From: an uncultured Lachnospiraceae bacterium
Lineage (GTDB): Bacteria > Bacillota > Clostridia > Lachnospirales > Lachnospiraceae
Direction: 5' to 3'
Assembly (NCBI GenBank): GCA_910586255.1
Contig: CAJUHR010000006.1
Coordinates: forward strand, 62,001 to 126,000
Length of the DNA stretch: 64,000 bases
Below the pieces are notes generated by a model that saw nothing but the letters and a program-made list of their open reading frames with translations, searched no databases and had not been told where the DNA came from. The number at the start of each line of letters is the position of its first letter. Within the stretch, counting starts at the first letter, position 1. Shown piece after piece: positions 39,537-48,711 of the stretch. Both the position numbers and the translations under genes were made by a program.

Positions 39537-39598
39537 CATGGAGCAACAAATATACTGCCGTCAGCGGAAAGGGGCAGTTGACAAGGAGGCAACATTAA

Positions 39599-41425
39599 GT
39601 GAGACAACAGTCGTTTAGAGGGACCGGGGTTTTGCTTCTGGCATTGCTTTTGGTGGCAATGCTGTGGTTTACCCAGGCATTACAGGGAGGGGGTCAGCAG
39701 CGCCTGACCCATCAGGCTTTTTTGCAGGCTCTGGATGAAGGGGCCGTCACCCAGGTTATGATCAATCAGAATGAACAGGCGCCTACCGGTGAGGTGGTGT
39801 TTTTGATCCGGGATCAGGAGTATACTGCCTATGTGTCGGATGTCAATGACGCGAAGAAGCTTTTGGAGGACAGGGATATTGATTATCTCATGAACAATGT
39901 CCCTCAGAGCAATTACTGGATCAGTGTGATTCTACCGGTAGGAATCTCGGTGGCCATGGCGGTGGTTCTGATTATTATGATGAACATGCGCGCCAGCGCC
40001 GGGGGCGGGGCCAATTCCAGGATGATGAATTTCGGAAAGAGCCGTGCCCGGATGACCCACACAAGCCAGGTGAATTTTAAGAGTGTGGCAGGCCTTCAGG
40101 AGGAGAAGGAGGACTTGGAGGAGATGGTGGATTTCCTGCGCAATCCCCACAAGTATACCAGTGTGGGTGCCAGGATTCCCAAGGGAGTGATTCTGGTGGG
40201 ACCTCCCGGAACCGGTAAGACCATGCTGGCCAAGGCAGTGGCCGGTGAGGCGGGGGTGCCCTTTTTCAGCATTTCCGGGTCGGATTTTGTGGAGATGTTT
40301 GTGGGTGTGGGAGCATCCAGAGTCCGGGATTTGTTTGAGGACGCAAAGAAAAATGCTCCCTGCATCGTGTTCATTGATGAGATTGATGCAGTGGCCCGCC
40401 GCAGAGGTACAGGGATGGGAGGCGGCCACGATGAGCGGGAGCAGACCTTAAATCAGCTTTTGGTGGAGATGGATGGCTTTGGCGTCAATGAAGGGATCAT
40501 TGTCATGGCAGCCACCAACCGGGTGGACATTTTGGATCCGGCCATTCTCCGTCCGGGGCGTTTTGACCGGAAGGTAGCCGTGGGACGGCCGGATGTAAAG
40601 GGCCGGGAGGAGATCTTGAAGGTTCATTCCCAGCTAAAGCCTCTGTCCGATGATGTGGATCTGGCCCGGGTGGCCCGGACAACGTCCGGTTTTACCGGGG
40701 CCGATCTGGAAAATCTGATGAACGAGGCGGCGATTAATGCGGCGAAGAATAACCGCTCCTTTATTTTGCAGGCGGATATTGACCGCTCCTTTGTGAAGGT
40801 TGGGATCGGTGCGGAAAAGAAGAGCAGGGTGATCTCAGAGAAGGAGAAGCGGATTACGGCTTACCATGAGGCAGGCCATGCCATCCTGTTTCATGTGCTG
40901 CCGGATGTAGGGCCGGTTCATACAGTTTCCATCATTCCCACAGGTATCGGGGCTGCCGGGTATACCATGCCGCTGCCCAGCGAGGATGAGATGTTCAACA
41001 CCAAGGGAAAGATGCTTCAGGATATTATGGTGTCTTTAGGAGGACGGATTGCGGAGGAGATTATTTTTGAGGATGTGACTACCGGGGCCTCTCAGGATAT
41101 TAAGCATGCCAGCAAGATTGCCCGCGCCATGGTGACCAAGTACGGGATGTCGGAGGCGGTAGGCATGATTGATTATGGCAGTGATGAGGATGAGGTGTTT
41201 ATCGGGCGCGACCTTGCTCATGCCAGAAGCTATGGCGAGGCGGTGGCCGGAGCCATTGACGGAGAGGTCAAACGAATCATTGATGAGTGCTATGGGAAGG
41301 CGAAAGAGATTATTCTGAGACATCAGAGCGTGCTGGAGAGATGCTGTGAGCTCCTGGTGGAGAAGGAAAAGATCGGACAGTCTGAATTTGAGGCATTGTT
41401 TGAGGCAGAACCTCAGGGGATATAG
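39599..41425 (+). CDS. ftsH: ATP-dependent zinc metalloprotease FtsH
   Basis: Membrane-anchored AAA+ protease that degrades misfolded membrane and regulatory proteins. 608 residues: helix near 10-27, extracytoplasmic segment, second helix about 107-129 (ISVILPVGISVAMAVVLII), AAA domain with Walker A GPPGTGKT (201-208), Walker B IVFIDEIDA, pore motif FVEMFVGVGASRVRDLF, SRH AATNRVDILDPAILRPGRFD, and the zinc site HEAGH (423-427) with a distal Asp in EEIIFEDVTTGASQD. GTG start with AAGGAGG eleven bases upstream. Confidence 0.97.
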   Translation: MRQQSFRGTGVLLLALLLVAMLWFTQALQGGGQQRLTHQAFLQALDEGAVTQVMINQNEQAPTGEVVFLIRDQEYTAYVSDVNDAKKLLEDRDIDYLMNNVPQSNYWISVILPVGISVAMAVVLIIMMNMRASAGGGANSRMMNFGKSRARMTHTSQVNFKSVAGLQEEKEDLEEMVDFLRNPHKYTSVGARIPKGVILVGPPGTGKTMLAKAVAGEAGVPFFSISGSDFVEMFVGVGASRVRDLFEDAKKNAPCIVFIDEIDAVARRRGTGMGGGHDEREQTLNQLLVEMDGFGVNEGIIVMAATNRVDILDPAILRPGRFDRKVAVGRPDVKGREEILKVHSQLKPLSDDVDLARVARTTSGFTGADLENLMNEAAINAAKNNRSFILQADIDRSFVKVGIGAEKKSRVISEKEKRITAYHEAGHAILFHVLPDVGPVHTVSIIPTGIGAAGYTMPLPSEDEMFNTKGKMLQDIMVSLGGRIAEEIIFEDVTTGASQDIKHASKIARAMVTKYGMSEAVGMIDYGSDEDEVFIGRDLAHARSYGEAVAGAIDGEVKRIIDECYGKAKEIILRHQSVLERCCELLVEKEKIGQSEFEALFEAEPQGI

Positions 41426-41450
41426 GGGCAGAACCTCATAGAGGTAAAGA

Positions 41451-41489
41451 TGCACAAAAAAATATTTGGAATTTTTTTATGTTTGTGCA
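41451..41489 (+). terminator. AT-rich hairpin after ftsH
   Basis: TGCACAAA (41451-41458) and TTTGTGCA (41482-41489) bracket an inner A-rich/T7 pairing (AAAAAAAT with ATTTTTTT). It probably ends ftsH transcripts, although the T run is inside the outer stem. Confidence 0.5.
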
Positions 41490-41525
41490 CACTTGTTTCC
41501 CGGTTTATGCTATTATAATAGACGT

Positions 41526-41620
41526 AACCCCCCAATACATTATATAGTTTTTGCTACACCCCATAAGAAACGAAATACCTTCTCCTGAAAGAGCCAACTA
41601 CCCCGTTGGCTCTTTCACTT
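41526..41620 (+). ncRNA. candidate C-rich small RNA
   Basis: A TATAAT at 41514-41519 (with ACTTGT at 41491-41496, 17-base spacing) is followed by about 65 bases with little secondary structure and then a perfect terminator whose T-containing tail ends near 41620. The predicted transcript of about 95 bases holds several C-rich single-stranded motifs: C6 at 41528-41533, C4 at 41559-41562, a TCTCCT at 41581-41586 and TACCCC as the terminator loop. No open reading frame fits. Such C-rich loops in Firmicute small RNAs often pair with ribosome sites. An alternative is an attenuated leader of the amylase gene. Confidence 0.5.
41587..41620. terminator. strong terminator of the candidate small RNA
   Basis: Perfect 12-base stem GAAAGAGCCAAC / GTTGGCTCTTTC (41587-41598 with 41605-41616), six-base loop TACCCC, then ACTTTATT. 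Confidence 0.85.
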
Positions 41621-41664
41621 TATTCAGACATGGAAAATTTTAAAAGAAATTGAAAAAACCGGTT

Positions 41665-41693
41665 GTATCTTGGAAAAGAATTGATTAAAATAG
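41665..41693 (+). promoter_or_regulatory. possible promoter of the GH13 amylase
   Basis: TTGTAT at about 41665, 17 bases, TAAAAT, roughly 55 bases before the amylase start. Confidence 0.4.
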
Positions 41694-41746
41694 GAATACT
41701 GACAAATGAGAGGACACAATTTAGAGGAGTGAATGGTGAGAGAGAC

Positions 41747-43786
41747 ATGGGATTGAATCAGAGGGCGTTGTTTACGGATGAGACCTCCGATTACCGGAGG
41801 CCGGAGGAGCCGGATGCAGGGGATCGGGTAGTGCTTCGCTTCCGTACAGGGAAGAATGATGCGGATGCGGTATTTTATGTGGAAAAGGAGCGCAATCTGG
41901 AAGCCCGGATGATAAAAGTATCCTCCAACCGGTTATTTGATTATTATAAGTATGTGATTGTGGCGGGGAAGGCGCCGAGATATTACTATTTTAAGATTGT
42001 AAAGGGAAATGAGATCTGCTATTATAATCGGCTGGGCCCGTCTGCAGAGTACGGGGAGGGCAGTGACTTTCGGATCACACCGGGGTTTCACACGCCTGAA
42101 TGGGCCAAGGGAGCGGTGATGTACCAGATTTTTGTGGACCGTTTTTGCCGGGGGGACAAGGATAATGATGTGCTTTCCCGCGAGTATGTATATATCGGAA
42201 GGCCGGTTCACCGGGTGGAGGACTGGGGGAGAAATCCTTCCACCATGGATGTAGGGTGCTTCTACGGAGGCGATTTGCAGGGAGTCTGGGATAAGCTGGA
42301 TTATCTTCAATATCTGGGGGTGGAGGTGATTTACTTTAATCCTCTTTTTGTATCTCCCTCCAATCACAAGTATGATACCCAGGATTACGACCACATAGAT
42401 CCTCATTACGGGGTGATTGTCAAGGACGGAGGAGAGCTGGTGGCGGAGGATGCCACGGACAATGAGCATGCCACCCGCTATCAAATCCGCACGGCGTCTT
42501 TTGAGAATCTGGAGGCCAGCGACCAGTTTTTTGCCCGGTTTGTGGAGGAGGTTCACAGACGGGGGATGAAGGTGATTATTGACGGGGTCTTTAATCACTG
42601 CGGTTCCTTCAACAAATGGCTGGATCGGGAACAGCTCTATGCCCGTCAGGGGAAATACGAGCTGGGAGCATACCAGTCGGCAGACAGCCCTTACCGGACC
42701 TTTTTCAAGTTTTATAAGGAGGACGCCTGGCCCTGCAACAATAACTATGATGGCTGGTGGGGACATGACACACTTCCCAAGCTTAATTATGAGGAATCCC
42801 CCAAGCTTTGTGAATATATTATGGAGATTGCACGCAAATGGGTGTCGCCTCCCTACTGTGTGGACGGATGGCGTCTGGATGTGGCGGCGGATCTGGGACA
42901 CAGCAGCGAGTTTAACCATAAGTTCTGGCATGATTTCCGCAAAGCCGTCAAGGAGGCCAATCCCAATGCTCTGATTCTGGCAGAGCACTACGGGGATCCG
43001 AGCAGCTGGCTTGAGGGGGATCAGTGGGATTCGGTGATGAATTATGATGCCTTTATGGAGCCGGTTACATGGTTTTTGACAGGGATGGAAAAGCACAGTG
43101 ATGAGTACAATGGAGATTTGCTGGGAGACGGAGCCGCCTTTTTCAGAAATATGCGCTACCACATGAGCCGAATGCAGACGCCGTCTTTGTCAGTGGCAAT
43201 GAATCAGCTGTCCAATCATGATCACAGCCGCTTTTTGACGCGGACAAACCAAACTGTGGGACGGATCGGGACCATAGGGGCGGATATGGCCGGCGTGGGT
43301 ATCAAAAAGGAAGTGCTGCGGGAAGCGGTGCTGATTCAGATGACCTGGCCGGGAGCGCCCACTCTGTATTACGGGGATGAGGCGGGCGTGTGCGGATGGA
43401 CGGATCCGGACAGCCGCAGGACCTATCCCTGGGGAAATGAGGACTATGAGCTGATTGAATTCCACCGATATATGATTCTTCTTCACAAAAAGCTGCCGGC
43501 CCTGCGGAGAGGATCTGTCAAGCAGCTTTTGGAGGGACGGAATTTGATTGTCTATGGCCGAATGTCCGGCTCCGGTAACTGTGTGGTGGCTGTGAATAAT
43601 GATGAAAACGAACGGCAGGTGGAAATCCCGGTGTGGGAGTTGGGGATTTTGGACGGATGCACAGTCAGGCAGCTTATGATGACCCATAAGGACGGATACA
43701 ATGCCGGGGAGAAGGAATATTTGGTGAAGGACGGAAAGCTGGTGCTGCGGCTTCCTCCGTATTCGGGAGTTCTTTTTTGCAGCTGA
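41747..43786 (+). CDS. GH13 alpha-amylase family enzyme (neopullulanase/cyclomaltodextrinase-like), catalytic residues intact
   Basis: 679 residues, no signal peptide, so probably cytoplasmic. An N-terminal beta domain is followed by the barrel: WAKGAVMYQIFVDRFCRGD, region I IIDGVFNHCG, region II VDGWRLDVAADLG with nucleophile Asp378, region III LILAEHYGD with Glu413, region IV NQLSNHDHSRF with Asp492. The insertion before region I and the overall length resemble enzymes acting on maltodextrins or cyclodextrins. It probably trims internal glycogen or imported dextrins. Start chosen at ATG 41747; the ribosome site is poor (GAGAGAG) and a GTG at 41729 is possible. Contrast with the catalytically dead relative at 31.5 kb. 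Confidence 0.92.
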   Translation: MGLNQRALFTDETSDYRRPEEPDAGDRVVLRFRTGKNDADAVFYVEKERNLEARMIKVSSNRLFDYYKYVIVAGKAPRYYYFKIVKGNEICYYNRLGPSAEYGEGSDFRITPGFHTPEWAKGAVMYQIFVDRFCRGDKDNDVLSREYVYIGRPVHRVEDWGRNPSTMDVGCFYGGDLQGVWDKLDYLQYLGVEVIYFNPLFVSPSNHKYDTQDYDHIDPHYGVIVKDGGELVAEDATDNEHATRYQIRTASFENLEASDQFFARFVEEVHRRGMKVIIDGVFNHCGSFNKWLDREQLYARQGKYELGAYQSADSPYRTFFKFYKEDAWPCNNNYDGWWGHDTLPKLNYEESPKLCEYIMEIARKWVSPPYCVDGWRLDVAADLGHSSEFNHKFWHDFRKAVKEANPNALILAEHYGDPSSWLEGDQWDSVMNYDAFMEPVTWFLTGMEKHSDEYNGDLLGDGAAFFRNMRYHMSRMQTPSLSVAMNQLSNHDHSRFLTRTNQTVGRIGTIGADMAGVGIKKEVLREAVLIQMTWPGAPTLYYGDEAGVCGWTDPDSRRTYPWGNEDYELIEFHRYMILLHKKLPALRRGSVKQLLEGRNLIVYGRMSGSGNCVVAVNNDENERQVEIPVWELGILDGCTVRQLMMTHKDGYNAGEKEYLVKDGKLVLRLPPYSGVLFCS

Positions 43787-43836
43787 AAAAACAGACAGGA
43801 GGGAGAGGGGTTGACTCTCCTTCCTGTCTGTTTTTG
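43786..43836. terminator. long bidirectional terminator between convergent genes
   Basis: AAAAACAGACAGGA plus GGAGAG pairs with CTCTCC plus TCCTGTCTGTTTTT (about 43786-43807 with 43815-43835). T and A runs flank both sides, so it serves the amylase and the minus-strand wall-binding gene. Confidence 0.88.
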
Positions 43837-43929
43837 TGTTACAAAAATACTTTGCATTTGAACGGATGCTTTATCTTTTGTCATTTAAGGTGAAGCAGTT
43901 ATGAATCGGTACACCTATGAGACCAAGGA

Positions 43930-45321
43930 TCACTGCTGGATAATTCCGTTTACGTCCACGGTCCAGATCTTGTCATTGGAATCCTTAAAATCCTTGAAGC
44001 CTTTTCCTAAGTATTCTCTCTGGTCAGACTTGGAGGAAGAGGATGCCTTCTGGATGGAGCCGGAGGGATTTACCAAATAGAGGACTCCGTCCAATTCAAC
44101 CGGAGCGTAGCGCAGATCCCGGTCGGCGTCCAGCCGCAGGCCCTGACGGTACACATTGTTGTCTCGGATGCCGTGGAAGCCCTGTCCCTTATTGCCGCCG
44201 TCTGTCAGGAAGAACCAGGTCTGATTTTCGTCCAGATCCTCATCGTAGATAGTCTGCTTGCCGGTTCTCATGACGCCGTCATCGCCAAAGTAGTAGTTGG
44301 CAGTTCTTCCGTCCTCAGTGGTTACAAGCTGAAGACCGGTTTCCATCTCGCCTCTTGTGTTGAAGCCATAGCGCTTGGAGTTGATGTTAAAGGTCTGAAT
44401 GCCCGTGGCGGCATGGTAGGGGCGGCCTTTTTTAAAGTAGAAGGTAAAGATTTCTCCCTCCTCGCTGATATCCGGGGCGCCCTCGATCTGGTACCATCCC
44501 TCAGCCCGCTTGCCATCTTCCTCGTAATACTGGTAGGAATCGATGGTCACCGGCTTGGCGGAGGCGTTTTCCTCATTGGCTTCTTCTGCGTTTGACTGAG
44601 AAGCCTCCTGATTCTCGTTGGATACGGGAGCGGAGGGAATCAGAACCCATCCGGTCTGCATAATGCCGTTTTCAAAGGTGTAGTAATAGCCGCCGATCTT
44701 GCGGTCCACCTCATCCACTACCATTCTGCCCTTGCTGTCAAAATAGTGCCAGATGAAATCAGCATCCAGGGTATCGTCCTCATTTTCCAGCTGAATCCAT
44801 CCTGTTTTCATGGCTCCGTCTCCGTGACCGCCTAAATAGTAGGTGAATCCGTCCAATTCCAGCTTGCCGGTTTCCATGTGACCGTCCCCGTTAAAGTAGT
44901 AGGACTTTCCATCGATGACCTGCCACTGGGAGACGGCGTATTTTCCATCGCTTCCAAAGTAGTACCAGTTGGTATCGGACTCCTCATCATCCCAGTCGTC
45001 ATTGTCTTCCCTGACCCACTGATTATATACACGGATGCCGTTTTCATCTACATAGTATTCATCGACCATGGTGGAGCGGGCAATATAACCGTCTTCATCC
45101 AGATAGTACCAGTTGTTATCTTTTTTCTTCCACTCGTCAGTGAGAGGATATCCATCGCCGTCCAGATAGCGAAGGCTTCCGTCCTCCTCGACCCAGCCGG
45201 CTTTGGAGGCTGCAAATGCAGACTGTGCAATGCCGGGCATTGTGGCAAATAACTCAGGGGTTACCGCGGTCATCACTGCCGCGGCGGATAATACAGCCAG
45301 AAACGAAACTTGTTTTTTCAT
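43930..45321 (-). CDS. secreted cell-wall-binding repeat protein (CW_binding/choline-binding-like), no enzyme domain
   Basis: 463 residues. A signal peptide of about 37 residues ends AQSAFA-ASK. The mature part is built of aromatic-Gly repeats of the glucan/choline-binding type, for example WVEEDGSLRYLDGDGYPLTD, NNWYYLDEDGYIA, DTNWYYFGSDGKYAVSQWQV, GKSYYFNGDGHMETGKLE and ANYYFGDDGVMRTGKQ; about a dozen degenerate units are visible. Acidic inserts break the repeats (REDNDDWDDEESD; NENQEASQSNAEEANEENAS). No catalytic module is present, so a structural or adhesive role at the surface is likely. It lies next to the surface-glycan locus, and may bind that polymer, but this is a guess. Confidence 0.88.
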   Translation of the reverse strand: MKKQVSFLAVLSAAAVMTAVTPELFATMPGIAQSAFAASKAGWVEEDGSLRYLDGDGYPLTDEWKKKDNNWYYLDEDGYIARSTMVDEYYVDENGIRVYNQWVREDNDDWDDEESDTNWYYFGSDGKYAVSQWQVIDGKSYYFNGDGHMETGKLELDGFTYYLGGHGDGAMKTGWIQLENEDDTLDADFIWHYFDSKGRMVVDEVDRKIGGYYYTFENGIMQTGWVLIPSAPVSNENQEASQSNAEEANEENASAKPVTIDSYQYYEEDGKRAEGWYQIEGAPDISEEGEIFTFYFKKGRPYHAATGIQTFNINSKRYGFNTRGEMETGLQLVTTEDGRTANYYFGDDGVMRTGKQTIYDEDLDENQTWFFLTDGGNKGQGFHGIRDNNVYRQGLRLDADRDLRYAPVELDGVLYLVNPSGSIQKASSSSKSDQREYLGKGFKDFKDSNDKIWTVDVNGIIQQ

Positions 45322-45641
45322 AGATTAAATACTCTCCTTTTTTGCGTGTCGGGACTTGTCTGTCCCGGTGTTGGTTGATGGCCGAAAATCCATATTTGCA
45401 TTACTCTGCGATTATAGCCGATGTTTTTGATTCTGAAAAGTGAAGGTTAATGGCAAAGCTGGAAGGCAGTGGAGCAAAATGAGCAGATATGGCGTGAACG
45501 GTAACGGAACGGATGTCTTGCGCTCAACGGCTAAATGGGGGAGGGGTTCTAAAAGCGTAAGATTTGGGGAGTAGGATTTTCTTCCGGGATATGCTATAAT
45601 CATAAAAAACTCCCTTCCGGGAATGAGAGGAGCTTCAGATA
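45322..45641. other. intergenic region between divergent wall-binding gene and glycan locus
   Basis: About 320 bases, no gene. It holds repeat end H (TGAACGGTAAC, 45495-45505) and an extended -10 promoter TGCTATAAT (45592-45600) 42 bases before the first glycan-locus gene. The promoter of the minus-strand gene was not resolved. Confidence 0.6.
45495..45505. repeat. dispersed intergenic repeat end, copy H
   Basis: TGAACGGTAAC, one base different from the right end at 63968-63978. No clear partner arm nearby. Confidence 0.4.
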
Positions 45642-47771
45642 ATGAAAATAAAGGTGTCAAATTATATTGCTCAGAAGCTGGTGGAATCAGGGATCCGCCA
45701 GGTGTTCACCGTTACAGGGGGCGGTGCCATGCATTTAAATGACGCCCTGGGACATCAGCCGGGACTTCGGTCTTTGTACCAGCATCATGAGCAGGCATGC
45801 GCCATTGCCGCGGAGGCCTATGCCCGGATTCACAACCGGATCGGATTATTGTGTGTGACCACAGGACCGGGAGGAACCAATGCCATCACCGGTGTGGTGG
45901 GGGGATGGCTGGATTCCATTCCCATGCTGGTTTTGTCAGGCCAGGTGCGCTACGACACCACGGCCCGCTGGTCGGGGGTGGGGATACGGGCTATGGGAGA
46001 CCAGGAGTTTGATATTGTGAAATCCGTTGCCTGTATGACCAAGTACAGTGAGATGGTTACAGATCCTCTGCGGATCCGGTACTGCCTGGAAAAGGCTTTA
46101 TATCTGGCTTATTCGGGACGGCCGGGTCCCTCCTGGCTGGATATTCCCCTGGATGTGCAGGGCGCCTATGTGGACACGGAGCAGTTAGCCGGCTTTGACG
46201 CGGCGGATTATGAGGCAGGAGGTACTGGATGGGCAGTTCATGCAGTGGGGGTGGATCATACCTTAGGGACTCCGGTGGTGGTGGCCGCGGAGGAAAGCAG
46301 CTTAAAGGCGGCGGTGCTAGCGGGGAGCCGTGGCGTGAAGCCTCTGATGGTGGAGGAGCCGCCCCATGCCATACCGGAGGATTATGCAGGGAAGGGGGAG
46401 CGCCGGCAGGTACTGCCGCCTGAGGTGACAAGAGAGCTGGCCAGGTCCATTATCGAAAAGATTGTCCAGGCCGAGAGACCTGTGTTAAATGCCGGCAACG
46501 GAATCCGCATAGCCGGCGCCCACAGGGAATTTATGGAGGTGGCTGAGGGGCTGGGGATCCCGGTGGTGACCGGATGGAACAGCCAGGACTGTATCTGGGA
46601 CGATCATCCCTTGTATGTGGGACGGGCGGGAAATATGGGGGACAGGCCCGGGAATTTTGCTGTCCAGAACAGCGATCTGCTGTTTTCTGTGGGAAGCCGT
46701 TTGAGTATTCGACAGGTGGGGTATAATTATCAGACATGGGCCAGGGAGGCTTATGTGATTTACTGTGACGTAGACCCGGAGGAGCTGAAAAAGCCCAGTG
46801 TTCACGCGGATATGCGGGTTCATGCAGATGCAAAGGAGCTTTTGACTGCCATGTGTAAGGTGCTGCAGGAGGAGTACGGGACGGCAGACGGGAAGGGCCT
46901 TCCTGTGTTCGGGGGAGGAAAAGGTCTTGCCGGTATGGACTGGCGGCAGACCTGCCTCATGTGGAGGGACAGGTATCCGGTGATTCGTCCGGAACACAAA
47001 AGGCCAGACAGCACAAAACCGGCCAATGTCTATGCACTGGTGGGGGAGTTAAGCAGCCGGCTTAAGGAGAATCAGATCACTGTGGTGGGCAACGGCTCGG
47101 CCTGTGTGGCGGGGGGACATTCCTATGTGATTAAGAAGGGACAGCGCTTTATCAGCAATTCGGCTATTGCTGCCATGGGCTATGATCTGCCGGCGGCCAT
47201 CGGCGTGTGCATGGCGGTTTCTAATCAGGACGACAGGCAAAAGGAAGCCGTATACCGAGAAGAAGGGGCGGATGCCCGGGAAATCTACGAGAGAGAGATT
47301 ATTTTGCTGACCGGGGACGGCAGCATTCAGATGAATCTTCAAGAGCTGCAGACCATTATTCACCATCGGATGCCGATTAAGATTTTTTTGATCAATAACG
47401 GAGGATATCATTCCATCCGCCAGACTCAGAAGAACTTTTTCGGGGAGCCGTTGGTGGGAATCGGGGTGGACAGCCATGATCTGAGCTTTCCGGATATGGA
47501 AAGGCTGGCAGCAGCCTATGGATACCCTTACGTGGCAGCCCGCCACAATGAGGAGCTGGCGCCTGCCATAGAGAAAACCCTGGCAGCTGACGGCCCCGTG
47601 ATCTGCGAGGTTTTTGTGACCATGGATCAGAATTTTGAGCCAAAGTCATCGGCAAAGCGCCTGGAGGACGGAACTCTGATCTCCCCGCCCTTAGAGGATC
47701 TGTCCCCCTTCCTTTCAGAGGAGGAGATGGATGCCATGATGATCATTCCAAGACTGAAGGGAACGGAGTGA
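45642..47771 (+). CDS. ThDP-dependent acetolactate synthase-like enzyme, enlarged, in glycan locus
   Basis: 709 residues against about 560-600 for relatives. Pyrimidine domain: VFTVTGGGAMHLNDAL and catalytic Glu50 in YQHHEQACAIAAEAYA; central domain; diphosphate domain with LTGDGSIQMNLQELQTI and INNGGYHSIRQTQ near 557-590. Two insertions: about residues 190-255 (between the first and central domains) and about 525-552, a charged stretch just before the diphosphate motif. It does not sit with ilv genes but opens a sugar/glycosyltransferase locus; the stop is four bases from the next gene. ThDP enzymes of this family such as YerE add two-carbon branches to keto-sugars, so a sugar-branching role is possible. 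The true donor and acceptor cannot be read from the sequence. Confidence 0.85.
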   Translation: MKIKVSNYIAQKLVESGIRQVFTVTGGGAMHLNDALGHQPGLRSLYQHHEQACAIAAEAYARIHNRIGLLCVTTGPGGTNAITGVVGGWLDSIPMLVLSGQVRYDTTARWSGVGIRAMGDQEFDIVKSVACMTKYSEMVTDPLRIRYCLEKALYLAYSGRPGPSWLDIPLDVQGAYVDTEQLAGFDAADYEAGGTGWAVHAVGVDHTLGTPVVVAAEESSLKAAVLAGSRGVKPLMVEEPPHAIPEDYAGKGERRQVLPPEVTRELARSIIEKIVQAERPVLNAGNGIRIAGAHREFMEVAEGLGIPVVTGWNSQDCIWDDHPLYVGRAGNMGDRPGNFAVQNSDLLFSVGSRLSIRQVGYNYQTWAREAYVIYCDVDPEELKKPSVHADMRVHADAKELLTAMCKVLQEEYGTADGKGLPVFGGGKGLAGMDWRQTCLMWRDRYPVIRPEHKRPDSTKPANVYALVGELSSRLKENQITVVGNGSACVAGGHSYVIKKGQRFISNSAIAAMGYDLPAAIGVCMAVSNQDDRQKEAVYREEGADAREIYEREIILLTGDGSIQMNLQELQTIIHHRMPIKIFLINNGGYHSIRQTQKNFFGEPLVGIGVDSHDLSFPDMERLAAAYGYPYVAARHNEELAPAIEKTLAADGPVICEVFVTMDQNFEPKSSAKRLEDGTLISPPLEDLSPFLSEEEMDAMMIIPRLKGTE

Positions 47772-47775
47772 ATAT

Positions 47776-48711
47776 ATGAGAGTAGTGGTGACAGGGGCCA
47801 CCAGCTTTATCGGAGCGGTGACAACAGGACAGCTTTTGCGGAAGGGCCATGAGGTCTGCGCGGTGGCGCGGCCCGGCTCCCGGAATATGAAGAATCTGTG
47901 GGACCATGTGCCCGAAAAGCTCCGGAAAAGTCTGACAGTGGCTGAGGTGGCCATGGAGGAGATAGAAAAAGTCAGTCAGCAGACAGGTGGGCCGGCAGAC
48001 GCCTGGATCCACACCTGCTGGGAGGGCGCGGGAAGTCATAACCGTGCTTTGAGGGATGTGCAGCAGGCCAATGTGGCCTGCTCCCTGGCCGCCGTGAGGG
48101 CGGCTGCGGGGATGGGATGTAAAAGGTTTCTCTTTACCGGCTCTCAGGCAGAATACGGGGTCTGTCATGAGCCGGTTTCGGAAACAGCTCCCTGCCGTCC
48201 CGTGTCGGAATACGGAAAGGCGAAGGTGGATTTTTCCCTCCAGGCAGAAAAGCTTTGCAGGGATTTGGAGATGGAGTACATTCACACAAGGATATTTAGC
48301 ATCTACGGGCCGGGGGATCATCCCTGGACTCTGGTTCAGTCCTGTTTGCGGACCTGGCAGCAGGGAGGCAGGATGGAGCTGGGAGAGTGTACTCAGTGGT
48401 GGAATTTTTTGTATATAGAGGATGCGTCCCGGGCTTTGGTGAGCCTTCTCGAAGAAGGCCGGGCCGGGTGCTACAATGTGGCCGGCAGCGACACCAGAAG
48501 GCTGCGGGAGTTTGTGAGAGAAATGCACGCCTTATGCGGAGGCAGGGGAAGCTACACCTTCGGGAAAAGACCTGACAATGCAGAGGGGCCGGCGGATCTG
48601 CTGCCGGATATTAAGAAAATCTGCGGGGAGACCGGCTGGAGACCGGAAACACCGTTTGCGGAGGGAATCCATGAGACATTGCATTGCCTGCCGGAGGCAG
48701 CTTCCGGCTAA
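47776..48711 (+). CDS. NAD(P)-dependent sugar epimerase/reductase (extended SDR), first of two
   Basis: 311 residues. The NAD loop is VVVTGATSFIGAVTTGQLL; the catalytic set is Ser123 (FTGSQAEYG) and Tyr146-x-x-x-Lys150 (SEYGKAK). FSIYGPGDHPWTL is the usual extended-SDR sugar region. Proteins of this type epimerise, dehydrate or reduce nucleotide sugars. Same length and architecture as the SDR at 49952-50887, of which it is a diverged paralog. It begins four bases after the ThDP gene and overlaps the methyltransferase by 41 bases, so it is part of a tight operon. Confidence 0.88.
   Translation: MRVVVTGATSFIGAVTTGQLLRKGHEVCAVARPGSRNMKNLWDHVPEKLRKSLTVAEVAMEEIEKVSQQTGGPADAWIHTCWEGAGSHNRALRDVQQANVACSLAAVRAAAGMGCKRFLFTGSQAEYGVCHEPVSETAPCRPVSEYGKAKVDFSLQAEKLCRDLEMEYIHTRIFSIYGPGDHPWTLVQSCLRTWQQGGRMELGECTQWWNFLYIEDASRALVSLLEEGRAGCYNVAGSDTRRLREFVREMHALCGGRGSYTFGKRPDNAEGPADLLPDIKKICGETGWRPETPFAEGIHETLHCLPEAASG

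Noticed and set aside
41933..43162. Long open frame (409 codons) on the minus strand opposite the GH13 amylase
   Set aside because: No ribosome site, no family motifs, Ile/His-rich composition typical of an antisense shadow; the plus-strand gene has intact GH13 motifs.
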